This document shows, in pieces, positions 1 to 11,409 of a DNA stretch of 64,000 nucleotides. The notes below the pieces were generated by a model, which was not told the DNA's origin, searched no databases, and saw nothing but the letters and a program-made list of their open reading frames with translations. The stretch is from Klebsormidium nitens. Taxonomy: Eukaryota > Streptophyta > Klebsormidiophyceae > Klebsormidiales > Klebsormidiaceae. Location: NCBI GenBank assembly GCA_000708835.1, contig DF236955.1:399435-463434 (forward strand). Direction: 5' to 3'. Each line of letters opens with the position of its first letter. Positions within the stretch are counted from its first letter, which is position 1. The translations under genes were made by a program, and so were the position numbers.

Positions 1-115
1 AGCTGCATTTCTACAGCTCCGCAAAACCAACGACGCGTTTCCTTTGGCCCCAACTCTCACTTCCTTCGAAAGCAACTCTTTCCAACTAACTACCTCAAAC
101 ACCACTTTCCTGCAG

Positions 116-2202
116 CGGGCAAGGTTGTAGCAGCATCGGCGGAGTCCGCAACACGATGAAGCGCTTTGCCGCAGCGGCGGGCCTCTCGCACTACTGGGAG
201 ATCGACGACAACGTGATGGGCTTCGTGGCCGGCCCGGAGAGGCGCCACGTGGCAATGTGGGAGGCGCTGTTATATGGGCAGCGGCAGATGCTGGAGTGTG
301 CGGGGGAACGGGTCGGGGTGTTCGGCTTCGAGTGCTGGAAAGGACTGGACGACATTCCAGAGGACGGGGACCTGTTTCTGAAAGCGAACTCAGCGTCCAT
401 CTACAAGGTGAGGTGCAATGGAATAGTCGTTACCAGGAATAGTTTTGTGGGTGCGTTTCGAGATGTAGTACCTCGGTCGTGCCCCTACTGTGTGGATTCT
501 AAACATTGCTCTCAGCGGATAGCGTCTGGCCATACGAAGCAGATTATGCTGTGATGAGCCAGCAAAACTGTCCTCTTCGCTAGCTTGCAAACCGTCAAAG
601 CGAAGGTGAAAAACTAGTTGCAACTTGACTTATTAGTCTCGATGCTGATAAGCTCTTCGAGAAGCATTGGCATTGTCTATCACGGCTTTCTTGGTCGATA
701 GTGGTAAAAATCGAATCTCATGTTGGAAGTCAGGTCTTCAGGATCAGTTGCTTCTATTTTTGTCAATCAAGGTAGGCGATTTTGCTCGATTGGTTTATGC
801 TCGTCTTCGTGCCTCGCTTTCCGGGCGGTCCCTGCTAAATTTGTCAGGTTCATGGCATTGTTGTTGACGAGCAAAGCGTCAGAATCCATTGGTCGCAAAA
901 GACTTGATCAGAAATACTTACTATCCTCAGGTGCGGTTGATTGATTGCCACGTCACCGCGGGCATGCGCTACCGCCCGTTCCTGCACAGCAAGGAGGACA
1001 TCCTGTTCAACGCGGAGTTCACCTGCCGGGGCGGCCGCACCCTCAAGAGCCTCTGGTTCCGCTACGTGCGCTCGTTCTGGTCCCAGGGCGGCTGCCACGA
1101 TGCCCGGAACCCTGTCCAAATTACCAGCGTATCTGGGGTAGGGGGAGCGGACAATCTGGCAAGATCGGCGGGGACAGGGGCGGGAGAAGAGGGCCTCTTG
1201 GGTGCCAACGCGTCTGGGCCTGTCGAAGGCTCAGAAAAGACGGTTTTGGAGGTGCGGTTAGACACGGCTCCGGAAAAGGCGGCAGCCGTTTCTGCACTGT
1301 TCCCGGCAGTCGGGCCGAGGCCACAGTTTCTGGGGGTCAACAGACCGGGACCGTTGAGCGGAGCGCAAGGTGGCTGGAGTATTCCCAAAGTGGACAGCGG
1401 CGTGGCGGGCTCTGATCGCCTCCACGCTTCTGCTGCGGGTTCGTTGGAGCCACGCAAACGTCTTGGACCTCTAAACATTCCCGCATCGGTCCCAGAAACC
1501 GAGATTCCGGGTCCCCCGAGCGAGTATCAGCCAGCGGGAAGAGTTCAGAGGAAGGTCTCTGCTCGGGGCGGCGAACTTGGCTTCGGGGCGGCGTCTCCAG
1601 TAGCGACCCGGAGAACGAAATGCAGAAGCGCCTGCGATTCAGTCGAAGACGGCTCTGCAAATTTTGTGCAACCTGTCCCCGGCGCGCAAACAAGGCCGCT
1701 AGGTCCGGATCTACCTGTTCCGCCTGGCACCCCTCCACACCAAAGCTCCCCGGATACCCCCCCCCAAAGCAGTGCGCCGGAATACCCGCCTGGCTTGAGC
1801 TCGCCAGGCACCCCCCCGCGAGGTGGATCCTGCTCTAACAATCCGTCCTCCCCTCGTGAAACTGTTAGTATTCCCCCGAAATGGGGTGTGCCAAAGGCAC
1901 TCGAAGAAGAAAGCGACGGAAGCGATGATTCAGCAGGAGAGTCAGAGTCAGAAGCCGAATCCGAGGCCCATTTTGGAAGCCCGCCTCGGTCTTTTCCTGC
2001 TCCTCTAAGGGAAGCGCCCGCGCCTTTGACCCCACCGCCTGTGACCCCGAGGAAACAGAAAAAGCGACCGAGCGTAAAAGCCGAGCGATCGAGGCCGGCC
2101 TGGATGGAGCGGAGTAAAGACGATGAAGGTAAGCCGTTGATTGGAAAATTTTGTAGGCGTGAGACAGTAGAAGTAGTGGGAAACGCGATCTCATCTTGTT
2201 GA
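116..2202 (+). CDS. Putative GT-A-type glycosyltransferase (TAGT/GREB1-like), 5'-partial, with proline-rich tail
   Basis: I see an exon starting after the acceptor ttcctgcag (116), a donor after the AAG ending at 407, and a second exon from 931; reading phase is kept across the junction. The first exon opens in mid-protein with a G-G-V-R-N turn and, about 20 residues later, an E-I-D-D-N motif. The second exon carries a K-E-D-I-L-F-N motif and aromatic-rich helices up to about base 1110. A G-x-R-N helix followed by a DDN metal/sugar-nucleotide motif and a later ED-x-x-F-N motif is the pattern I associate with GT-A glycosyltransferases of the TET/JBP-associated (TAGT, GREB1 C-terminal) type; that family name is inference. 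From about 1110 to 2130 the same exon encodes a disordered Pro/Ser-rich tail with repeated PGTPP-like units and an acidic then a basic stretch. The frame stops at 2202, but a donor (GAAG|GTAAGC) at 2129/2130 could remove the last 24 residues. The true start lies left of the window. Confidence 0.5.
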
Positions 2203-2613
2203 CTTCGTTGAGAAGTCGGCCAGCCTGCCCGAAAGAAGTACTACGACGTCTTGGCAGGCTTTGTGCGCCCCTACTTTTACCATCCCTACTCCAGAGCTTT
2301 TTCTGGAATCACTCTCCTGTTGCGATTCTTGGTTTCAACTCCCGAAGCTTCTCTGCTTGTGCTGTTCCAACAGATTGTAATCGCATTTTTATTTTTCAAA
2401 TTGCGTACCGATTCTGCTTGTTGTCACCGAACGTTGATTCATATGCTGCGCAATCCGGCGATTTGATCCTTAGCCCTCGCCTTGCCCTTTTACCGTGATG
2501 TTCGATTACCGTGCTCCTTCTCAGGAGGCTCAAACCTTCACTCGTGGCAAACAAGTTGTGCTGCGAAGCGTAGCTGGTGCATCCGCTGAGTCGTTTATAT
2601 CAAGTTCAGTTCT

Positions 2614-3585
2614 ATGGGGTCGGCCAAAGGCAAATCCAAGCCGGGTCGCACTCCGTCATCGCCCTACCAGCAGGCCTACCGCCCCACCGCTCAACGTTCC
2701 TCTGCTATGTTCGTCAGGTATCTGGTTGACGTCACTTGACTCATTGGTCTTTTGAAGTTTACTTTCCTCTTATGTTCTGTTCTGCTCAGTTTAATGTCAA
2801 TGCGGCCTTATCTCTATTCCACCCGTGCAGATCTATTGGGGCCGGCCGTGGCAATGACGGGTGCAGAGCTGGCCGCGGCGCTGCAGAGTGACGTCACGCT
2901 GACGGAGGCCTACGTCAAGGAGCAGCGGGCCCTGCGGAAGCGCGGCCGGCTGGGCGGGCTGTCAGGGAAGCTGAAGGCCGCCGAGAAGCAGCGGCAACTG
3001 TTAGCGAAGCTAGATAAGCTCCTCGAGATGGGGACGTACAGCATCGTGAAACGGAAGAAAGTCAAGCGGAGAGCGGTGCAAGAGGATCACGATCTATGGG
3101 AGTGCCCGGGAGACATGTTCAGCGGACATGCGCAGGGGAAAACTAGAGCGAAGATTAAATTGGCCGAGGCGGCGGACATAACGGTTATGAAAGATGAGGA
3201 GCTGCGGGAAACGCACCGGGAGATCATGGCCGTCGCGGATAGGCTGGGGAAGAAGGGCCGCCTCCGAAAGAGCCCGTTCGGGGGGCAGGTGATCTTGCGC
3301 CTCGCGCGGCTGCTCGCGTCGCGTAATGCGCGTGTGCACCAGCAGGCCGCGCGCACGCTTTCGGACTTGGCGGGGCGGTGTGACGTCACGGGGTGCGCGA
3401 GACGGGTTGAGGGGTTCAGGAAAGCGGCGCGAGACGCTTTGGGGTTTCTGGTCGACCACTGGGAGCTGTTTAGGGACGAGCGGTTTGGCATGCGCCTGAT
3501 CGAGGTTAACAAACTGTTCCGCCTGGGCTTGATAATGTTTCGTAGGCGTGTACTGACGGGTGGATTCGATGCAAATGTAAGCTGA
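2614..3585 (+). CDS. Unknown basic helical protein
   Basis: Two exons: 2614-2717 and 2790-3585, joined by a 72-bp GT-AG intron that keeps phase (GTC AG | T TTA). The product is about 299 aa. It begins MGSAKGKSKPGRTPSS, a basic low-complexity start. It then has a Lys/Arg/Leu-rich helical region (about residues 70-130, including KRKKVKRR, a possible nuclear localisation signal) and a C-terminal helical domain rich in Arg, Leu and Ala. I do not recognise the family. It might be a further part of the gene upstream, but no donor/acceptor pair I tried joins them in phase, so I list it separately. A GTAAGC overlaps the last codons, so the 3' end could differ. The strong codon bias in exon 2 argues that it is coding. 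Confidence 0.5.
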
Positions 3586-4525
3586 AAGGGCCTCATGCTT
3601 CAGTTTGTACTAGGCCAATCGTGGCACACCTGCGCATGTCTGGATCTGAGAGTCTAGCAGTGGATGCGCATTTGAAGCTCAGCATAGTATACAAGCCCGC
3701 TTTCAGACAAGGCTGATTGAAGTTCCTACGAACTGGTTGAACACAGCCGAGGATGGATGCAATCTACAAGGGTCGGATGTGACCGTGCATGCAATGTAAA
3801 TCGGATCTATTACATATCAACGTGACTGCATGCACTATAGTGATTAGTACTCAATGTTCAACATGTGCCGATTCAATGTCCTGAAACAATTACTCAGTGT
3901 ACATGTGCACTCGATCAATCTTCAGGTGCAGCTAGCTCTGGTGTTCTAGTACGCCGTGCAGCTGCATGTATAATATGTTGCACATGCACCCCTTCAGCGC
4001 TCTCGTGCACGATCCTCTCGACTGATGCCCAGATTGTCCACGTATGTTCAAGATGGTTGAGTGCACCGTGCAAATCAGATTGTGCCCAGTGCGACAACAG
4101 CATGGCAGCAGAGCTGTTGAATTCGTCTTAAGCTGCTCACAAGCATGCCAGCCTGACTCACTCACGCATGTGATCGTGGTCACTTGGCAGTCGGAACACT
4201 CCGCAATTGGATGTATCTTTTGTTAAGCAACCTGAATTGTACTCTCAGAATCTGAAGAACTAGCTCTACGAACGCGTGAAGACAAGCTCCAGTTCATCTT
4301 TTTATAGGGCTTTTCGTATGTATATCAAATGACGGCCATTTGGGCATTCACGTTTGGAGAAGCGTCACCCCTACCGACACCTGCCGAAAGACAACACAAA
4401 CCCCTGGGCACAACTTGCAATTAAGCGCGACTCTATGGGCGGACTAAAGTCGATCCCTGTAGGAGACTACGCTGTGCAGCTCACACGCGTATCATAGTCG
4501 AGGATGAGGCCGCTATTCTAGATGA
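3586..4525. other. Intergenic, no gene seen
   Basis: The DNA is A/T-richer than its neighbours, with many short palindromes (for example gcatgcactatagtg around 3830) and no frame with coding character on either strand. It lies between two convergent genes, so it should hold their terminators. Confidence 0.5.
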
Positions 4526-5455
4526 CTATGGGGTGTGACCGTAACTCGCCTCGACAACACCAAGCAAAGCATCGATGTCCCTTGGCCCTGTGTAATTGAG
4601 TATGGGCTTCGTCCCTTGGAAGAGGACGAGCGACGGGAAGCCTTTCAGGTTCAGATCCATCACCGGTTCCGAGTATACATCGGCGTTGAGCCGTGCCACC
4701 TGTCCACCAGCAGAAACGAATAGCTTGTCAACATAGAAAGCCGATAAAGATCACGGACCGTCGCATCTGCACTCACTCCTCAATTGCACATGCCTTAAGA
4801 TACTTTCGACACCAACCCTGCATATATCCTCCGTCCTGTTGTGTTATGAATTCTTTGAAAATCTGGCGACTAGGCCCCTTGCACACGGCTTTTAACCTGG
4901 ATTGCTAAAATGGAAGTGGACTCAGGTATCGAAGCGGCATACCTGTACATTCAAGCCCTTCTCAGATATGCGCTTCGCGAGCTCCTCCCAGGTTGGGGCC
5001 ATGCGTTTGCAGTACGGGCACCAATCCGTGTAGAACTTGACGATTGTGGGCCTGCACGGAGAAAACATTTGTCGAGCACAAACTTTGCTCGAGGGGCGGA
5101 ATACTAGATACCCCGGTTTGATCCCGAAACCTCGAACAGATAACTATGAAAGATTCCTCCCCAGAATAGAGTCGGCCGGGGCTGAGATCCGCACCCGTTC
5201 TTTGATGAACGCGAAAGCGAGAGAACGTCACGTACAAAGTAGGAGTCTGATTTCGAGGAGGACTTTCTGCGACGAGCCACCAAGGCGAGAACCTCAGACG
5301 CGGAGCGGATTGACTTACCTGGTTGTCAACACGGGAACAAAGTTGTCGACGTTCAGGTCTACGACCGTGCCCTGCATTTCCCGTCTGCGTAGACACAAGG
5401 CGATCAATAACGAGCTGCAAAGTAGACACGTGATCAGGAGAACAAAGCCGAACAT
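4526..5455 (-). CDS. Signal-anchored thioredoxin/PDI-like protein (CPYC)
   Basis: Three exons: 5455-5319, 5051-4943 and 4699-4526, all phase-consistent, giving about 139 aa. Residues 1-22 form a hydrophobic signal anchor (MFGFVLLITCLLCSSLLIAL) followed by RRRE. The mature part starts with a beta-alpha stretch (VDLNVDNFVPVLTT) and then has the thioredoxin active site in FYTDWCPYCKRMAP. The last exon carries the cis-Pro loop (GFPSLVLFQ) and the final helix. One thioredoxin fold is complete. The CPYC redox motif, with Trp just before it, is typical of PDI-like or glutaredoxin-like oxidoreductases. The anchor suggests the ER or another secretory membrane with the catalytic domain in the lumen (inference). 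An in-frame stop lies upstream of the ATG. The 3' end of the coiled-coil gene lies only 178 bp upstream on the same strand, so the promoter is compact. Confidence 0.8.
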
Positions 5456-5632
5456 GATCTGTGAGGTTACTCATAGATGCTAAAACTGCCCGTTTTCACA
5501 CCTGCTCGTCCGTTTCTGTGTTACCGTTCAGAAACGAAGATGCTGTAATCATAACGAGCCTTCATTCCTCGGTCGAGACAATTAAAAAAGCACAAGTGAT
5601 TGCAGGAGAGGCCGTTGAAGGTGAGAAAGGAC

Positions 5633-8505
5633 TCACAACTGCTCTTCTGCCGCCAGCCGCATGGCCACAATCCGCACCTCCTGCTGGTGCCGATATGCCC
5701 GGCGCACCAAGCCCCCCGCAGCGGCTACGGCCACCGCAAACACGACCGCTCCGACTACCAACTGCGCCTCGCGGGGGCCTTTCTGCATCATTGGAAGCGC
5801 CCTCCCCTGCAAGCTCCGGGCTGTCTCGGACAAGCTGCCCAATACCTCACCCCCGCCTCGCTGCACCTTCCGGAGCGTTTCTAGGGCGTGCAGTCCGAGG
5901 GTTTTGAAGGGGTTTCGCGGCGCTCCTTGGGCATTTGCCACCTGGCTACGCAGCTCGGAGAGCCTCCGCGTGAGGCTCTCCTCGGCTGCGAGCAGTGGGG
6001 GCTGCTCAGTTGTCCGCAGCTGAGCATCGGATGAGGGGGAGTGTGGTTGGGGGGCCAGGAGCGGAAAGGCTGCGGGGGTGGCTTGAGGGACAGGCAGGAA
6101 ACGGGCGGTATGGGGATTGTTTGGTACTTGAGGTTCTGTGTGGTTGAGCTGTTGGATGGACGTTGAGGCGGAGGACCAGGCAGACCCGGCCAGCATCTGT
6201 GAGGACGGCGGGAAGTATGAGAGGAATGAAAAGTATGAAGGCTCCTTCAGGAGGGGCTTCGAAGGAGGCAAGATGGGACGCTCTAAGTTGAAGGGAAAGA
6301 CAGGATGAATGTTTTTTTGTGGTTCCTTTGTGGCAGTAACGGAACTTGTCGGCGTTAATGAGAACCAATTAATGGACAGTTCGCCCCGTATTTGTCAAAG
6401 CCAAGTTCACTTGATTAAAGACTTGGAAGTAGATCATATTGAAGCTTGGAGACCTCAACATAGAACTTGCACAAGAGTTCGAGAGAACGGGGCATAGAAA
6501 AGCAGGCACCCTTCCTTTGCACAATCGCCATGTCAACCAACAGGGGCACCTTCATCCTCTCATTCAGGTGTTTGCTGAGGGGATCCAAACAAGCGAACAC
6601 GAAGGTGCAAAACTCAGGATATGAAGCATTTGCCTACCCGGGCTGGCTGCCACCAAGCCCTTTCCTCCCCTTCTGCCTCCTCCCCTTGCCACGGCCCGGC
6701 TGTCTGGGTGGTCGTGAGCGCTTCTTGCTGGAGATCTCGCAGCAGGGCCTCTAGATTGGCCACCTCGCGGCTCATCTTTTCCAGTTTGGCCTGCTCGCAG
6801 ACATGAGGCAAGTGAGAACGACTGACTGCCTGTTCACGGAGGTTCTGTGCAAAACTGCCGGACTGAGTCATCTGGTACAACCAGCCACGTACCTCAGCAA
6901 CCTACAGGGGTGACGAAGCTTGTTGCTGAGACACTTTTCACGATGGAAGAGCTTTCACGATGTCTTCCCCCTCAGAGGGAAAGAAATTTCTCCCCATAAA
7001 ATGAGAACTATCAAGGCTGCCTACTTTACCTAGATCGGGACTCAGTTTCAGCAGTTGTATGGGGCGCCAGCAAAATGAGAAAGAAGGGAACACCATGAAA
7101 AGATGGTCACCTCCATCTCCGCCTTCTCAAGTGCCCAGGAAGCATTATTTGCAGAACTCTCAGCTTGGATCTCCTGCAGATGCACCTGCAGGTACCGTAA
7201 AAAAGGTCGATGCAGCACCAAGGAACCAATCTATAAAGTCCAGGTCTGCCAGGAAGCTGCAGAGAGAAGCCTTTGCGTGGGACTTTCTTGCAGAGAGAAG
7301 GCTTTGAATTGGAGATCCTAATAGAGTGGAGCGTGCGACGACTAAACTAGAACCAGAATTAAACACATGCTATCAGTCTGCTCTCGGATACGATAACAGG
7401 CCGTCTGTACCAGATTGCAATGAGGAAACCAAAACAAGCTGGAAAGCTGCCGTACATAGGGTGATTACCTCAAAAGACTTGCTGCCTTTTGTTGCATGAC
7501 CAGCTGACCCTTGTGCCAGTCCCAGCAGTGCGGGCCACGTGCCATTGTGAAACACTTGTGCAGCATCCGAGTGCCTAACCTCTGCCTTGACAGCCTTCTC
7601 GTGAGACTCAAGAACTTGCAGGACTGTTTCAAACTGCTTGAAGTGGGTGGCTGCCTCAACGGCAACTGCGCCTTTCATAGATTGTTTGTTTGATAAGGGG
7701 CTGTCCCTTGATGTTTTTGGCCTGGTAAACTGGCCCTCGTTTGACTGTGATGCTGCCGTCAGGTTTTCAGAGGCTGTTGTGGCCCTTGCTTCAGCTGAGG
7801 TCCTTTCTGCGTGCACCTTCACATCATGTTGCCAGCTGTCTGTAAGAACATACGTCACAGGATGTCCATTGCGCAGGAACGCCCGATTTTCTGCCAATTG
7901 ATCAACTCCTATATTAAGCTGCGTTTTACCAGCCCTGGGTCTGAGAAAGGGACCCCCATGATGGCCTTTCTGACCTCCCTGACTGCTGGCTTCATCGTTC
8001 AAGGCGTGGCACGAGAGGTCTGTTTTCTCCAGGTGACCTCTGTGGATCCCGTTCTGTTCGACAATTGAAGGGGAGGAAGTAGCACTTGCCCTGATTGCAA
8101 TCTGGGCCATGCCTTGGTTTTGAAGATCAAATGTGACAGCACCAAAACCAATGCGCCTTCACAAGGACTGCAAGTATTACTTAGAACAACTGGCCTTGAA
8201 AACTAAAGAAGCTTTAGCCACCTGCGCTGACTTCGACAAAACGGAAGATCTATCACAACCCCGCAGCTCGCCTTCTTTCAGCATTGCGGGAAGGAACAGC
8301 GAAATTACCAGTTGCTCTCGATTTCTAAACTGCAGAAAGCGCAATTGAAGTACCTACCAGTAACACACACCAGTCCCCAGGTCTGCACTTTGCTGCCAGG
8401 AACGGCTTCTTGTAGGGCCTTCTCTGTCACTGTCAGTGTCAGACTGAAATTCTGATCAGGAAGAGCCAGGAAGAGCACTGCACTGTCATGTGTGCACAGT
8501 GACAT
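5633..8505 (-). CDS. Coiled-coil protein with C-terminal membrane segment
   Basis: Six exons: 8505-8358, 7665-7580, 7173-7111, a 9-nt microexon 6901-6893, 6790-6638 and 6196-5633. All phases match and the product is about 340 aa. Residues 1-49 are beta-rich, with Leu and Thr (NFSLTLTVTEKAL) and a Trp. Residues about 50-140 form one continuous coiled coil built across four exons (LESHEKAVKAE, EKAEME, VAE, AKLEKMSREVANLEALL). A Pro/Ser-rich linker follows. Near the C-terminus is one hydrophobic helix (LVVGAVVFAVAVAAAGGLV), then RRAYRHQQ and a short helical end. A globular beta head plus coiled coil recalls the XRCC4/SAS-6 architecture, but I see no specific match and the membrane segment argues against it. 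Function unknown. The 670-bp intron 1 contains a long open frame that I regard as non-coding. Confidence 0.6.
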
Positions 8506-9006
8506 GGCGTCTCTTCCAAGATGGATCAGCTTGCCGGTGTGATGTGAACAGGTGCTATCTCTTAGGTTAAAGCTCCTAACAATGGAGCGAACCCCCCCGG
8601 GGGCCTGAGGCGTTCATGCGGGTTAACGAGTAGGTCAACGTGCGTACAGTCACAAGGCTCAGAAGCAGAGGCAATGCGCATTTACACCAGTCACTAGGGT
8701 CCGGGATGAACTGCATCAGCGGCAAGCGAACGAATGAGGCAGAAACTTTAAAAGTCCAATTTTGAAATTGAATGCATGATGTAACAAAATTTAAACTTGA
8801 CATTGTAATAGGTAGTGGACTCTGGAGAGCCAGGAAGGCGCCTTTCAGGACTGGTTCCACAACGCTGCGTCGTTGTAGACGGGCTGGCCTCCTACCATTT
8901 GCGATGCTAAGTCAGCAGCTATGTGAAGACCAGAGTCACACCTACGCAGACAAAGTGTGCTACTCAGACGGCGCTCTTGAGCCAGGACGCTGTAGAAGCG
9001 TTGAGT

Positions 9007-10393
9007 ATGAGAATGAACGCCGTGTCTCTGACCGCTGTCGAAGAGCTGAGTGATGATGAAAGACGAGCTTTGCGGGCAAGTCGGTTCGGAGGGGCCTCTG
9101 GTCTGCAGCCCCTTACTAGAGAAGCGCCCAAAGCAAAGAGGTGGGCTCCAGCTTTGCGTTCCACTGAGAAGAACTTCATTGTTTGCCGGCTACTTGCCTT
9201 CCAGCGATGTTGGCAGCGCCTTCACAGATTAAGAGACTCTGTACAATCATGGCCCATCAATGCACTGGCCGTCTAGTTCTGGCACTTCACAAGTACTTCC
9301 TTTAAGATGTGATCAAGCCATGAAGTTCATCAGAAGACAATACGAGCAGAGGGGGCAATGTCAGGGATGTCTCACTCTCTACGCTTGTGTAGAAAGAGCG
9401 CCCGCTCGAGGTCAGAGTGACTCGCTGCTAAACTTCTTTAGAAGGGCCTGCCATTGGTGGTAGGGAATTTGAAAGTGGGTGTGGGGGCCTTTGATGTGTT
9501 CAGCTGTTGGGAGCTTGTACTCCAAACTGCAATGAAGCTGAGCGCTTCTCCCATCTTGCTTCACTGCAGACTTGCCCATCCAGGAGGCCCTGTCGTAACC
9601 AACAAAGCTGCGGCGCTTGCCCGCTTCCTGAAGAGGAAGTTGCAGGATCCAGAGGGTTTTGCTGCCCTTGACCCCGAGCTTGTGGAGAAGGCTGTCAAGG
9701 CTGCGAAAACAGGGAAAACGACTCAGGGTATGGTTCTTTCAGTGCTTTTGTGTGGGTATTCCAATACTATATAGCGCACCCAAAGATTCTGCTTATCACC
9801 GTACTGCAAGAAATCTTCGTGCATCGCTTGAATGATGATTATGGTACTCTTAGGGGGAACAAACCGCTTGATTTGGGCAATCACTTGTTTGTCGAACCCT
9901 TGTTAAACGACGAATCCTTTCACAGTCTCCTTAAAGTGTGTCTCTGCTTGTACAGCGCCCGGGGTCGCTGGACCTGATCAACGAAACGATGAGGTAAACA
10001 GTCCACACCTTTCTCCTTTTGTTTTTTGGTCTCGTGTAATCGGCTGTAATCGGCCCAGCCTCATCACCGTCGACTAGTGTGATACGGCCCAGGATTCTCT
10101 GCCTTCTCTAGATCCTTGCCCTGCTTTCGTATCTATGACAGCGGACCAAGGCGATGCATCTTTCAACTGGAAGGATGTGATTCATTTGGAGTATATTGCA
10201 TTCTCTGTAAATGCAGGATTCAAATGGGTCAGAGGACGACGAAAAATCAAGGAACCCAAAGACAAAGGCCAAAAGCATCAAGGACAAGAAACTGTCCAAC
10301 AACGTCATTCTCAATAGTAGTCAGAACAAGAAGGATGATCGGGAACTGAAAGTAAAGAAGAAAAAGAAGAAGCGAAGAAAAGCAGCAATCTGA
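9007..10393 (+). CDS. Small lysine-rich (probably nucleolar) protein
   Basis: Four exons: 9007-9140, 9570-9727, 9956-9993 and 10217-10393. All junctions are in phase and the product is about 168 aa. The N-terminus holds LSDDERRALRASRFGG, a charged helix ending in an R-x-x-R-F-G motif. The middle exon encodes a compact helical segment (TNKAAALARFLKRKLQDPEG, then a LDPELVEKAVKAAK helix). The end is disordered, first acidic (SNGSEDDEK) and then almost pure Lys/Arg (KVKKKKKKRRKAAI), as in nucleolar or ribosome-biogenesis factors. I do not know the family; UPF0488-like proteins share a similar helix plus K-rich layout, but that is weak. The start at 9007 is the first ATG of the frame that lies after in-frame stops or splice sites; a second ATG is at 9013. 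Confidence 0.65.
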
Positions 10394-11409
10394 ATACCAA
10401 GTGAGGATAAATTTGTTAAAACGCAAGCCTGGCCTGAAGACTTGTTGACTTGAATGCGGCAATGCTGCATCAAAATTGGCCCTCCGCACAAGTGAGTGTC
10501 CTGGCTATAAGCAGGTTGGGTCGAGTGTATGTTAAACTTACAATTCAGAAATCTGCCATCTAGCTCAATCATGGCAATAGCGCGCAAAATATTCTGCGCG
10601 ATCATGCAGCCACTTGCCCTTGTCTCAGATGTAATCATCATGATGTGTTTATAGTATACTGCATGCACTTGCACTTGTGCGCAGATTGGTAAAATGATCA
10701 TCTGCGCAGAGCAACTATCCTCGACTAAGTGCAGCCATCTAGCTAGCTGACATCACCCGCAGCGGCCCTTGCATGGATAATTAAGGGTCCTGGCAATGTA
10801 TATGTCACGCTAGCATATGCAGTCCACCGTCATGTGAGGGTTCCAACCGAGGATTGAACTCGACCGCAGTTCACTGAGACCAGAATCTCATTCAACAAGA
10901 CGTACAATGCAAAAACCATGTAGTTTGAATGTACAAAACATTCACAACCATGCACACGGCATCCGCGCCAGGTTGGATGTGTTTGCGCATCTGACATTGA
11001 CATGCAAGTGCCCTGGTTTTATCATTGACGGTGCGTACCTGTGTGCACATTGACGGCCTTGCCATGTGGTCTGTTCCGAAACAGATATAATGATGGAACG
11101 CCTACTACTATATACCGTTAATGCATCAGACCGTCTCACATCAACACACCCGAGAGGGCCCAGCTAGTGCACCTGACAGTCTGCAGCCATAGCAACCATA
11201 GACGCACATTGATGCTGCCTCTGCGCCTTCCTGCAAGCGAGCCACCTATCGGGACAGATTCGCAGGGCAGACGACTTCCGCACTTGACAAACTCGTCGAC
11301 ACACAAAAATAAATTTGTAGCGTCGTCTGCCCAGCCAACTTTATCCCGATGCTGAAGTTGATCAGATCTGAAAGTGATTGCTATAAAGGAACCTTTTCAA
11401 AGCAAAACA
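10394..11409. other. Intergenic, mostly featureless
   Basis: This lies between the convergent ends of the lysine-rich gene and bL21m. It has no coding frame. A degenerate tRNA-like stretch (10839-10917, minus strand) is described under findings. Many short palindromic words (agctagct, gcatgc) occur. Confidence 0.4.

Noticed and set aside
7373-8110. 245-codon open frame on the minus strand inside intron 1 of the coiled-coil gene
   Set aside because: Its composition is unlike a folded protein. Only its 7580-7665 part is coding-like, and that part is bounded by splice sites and keeps phase with exon 1 without the rest.
8923-9006. Earlier start for the lysine-rich protein
   Set aside because: The frame is open here but begins with GTG, not ATG. 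The first usable ATG is at 9007.
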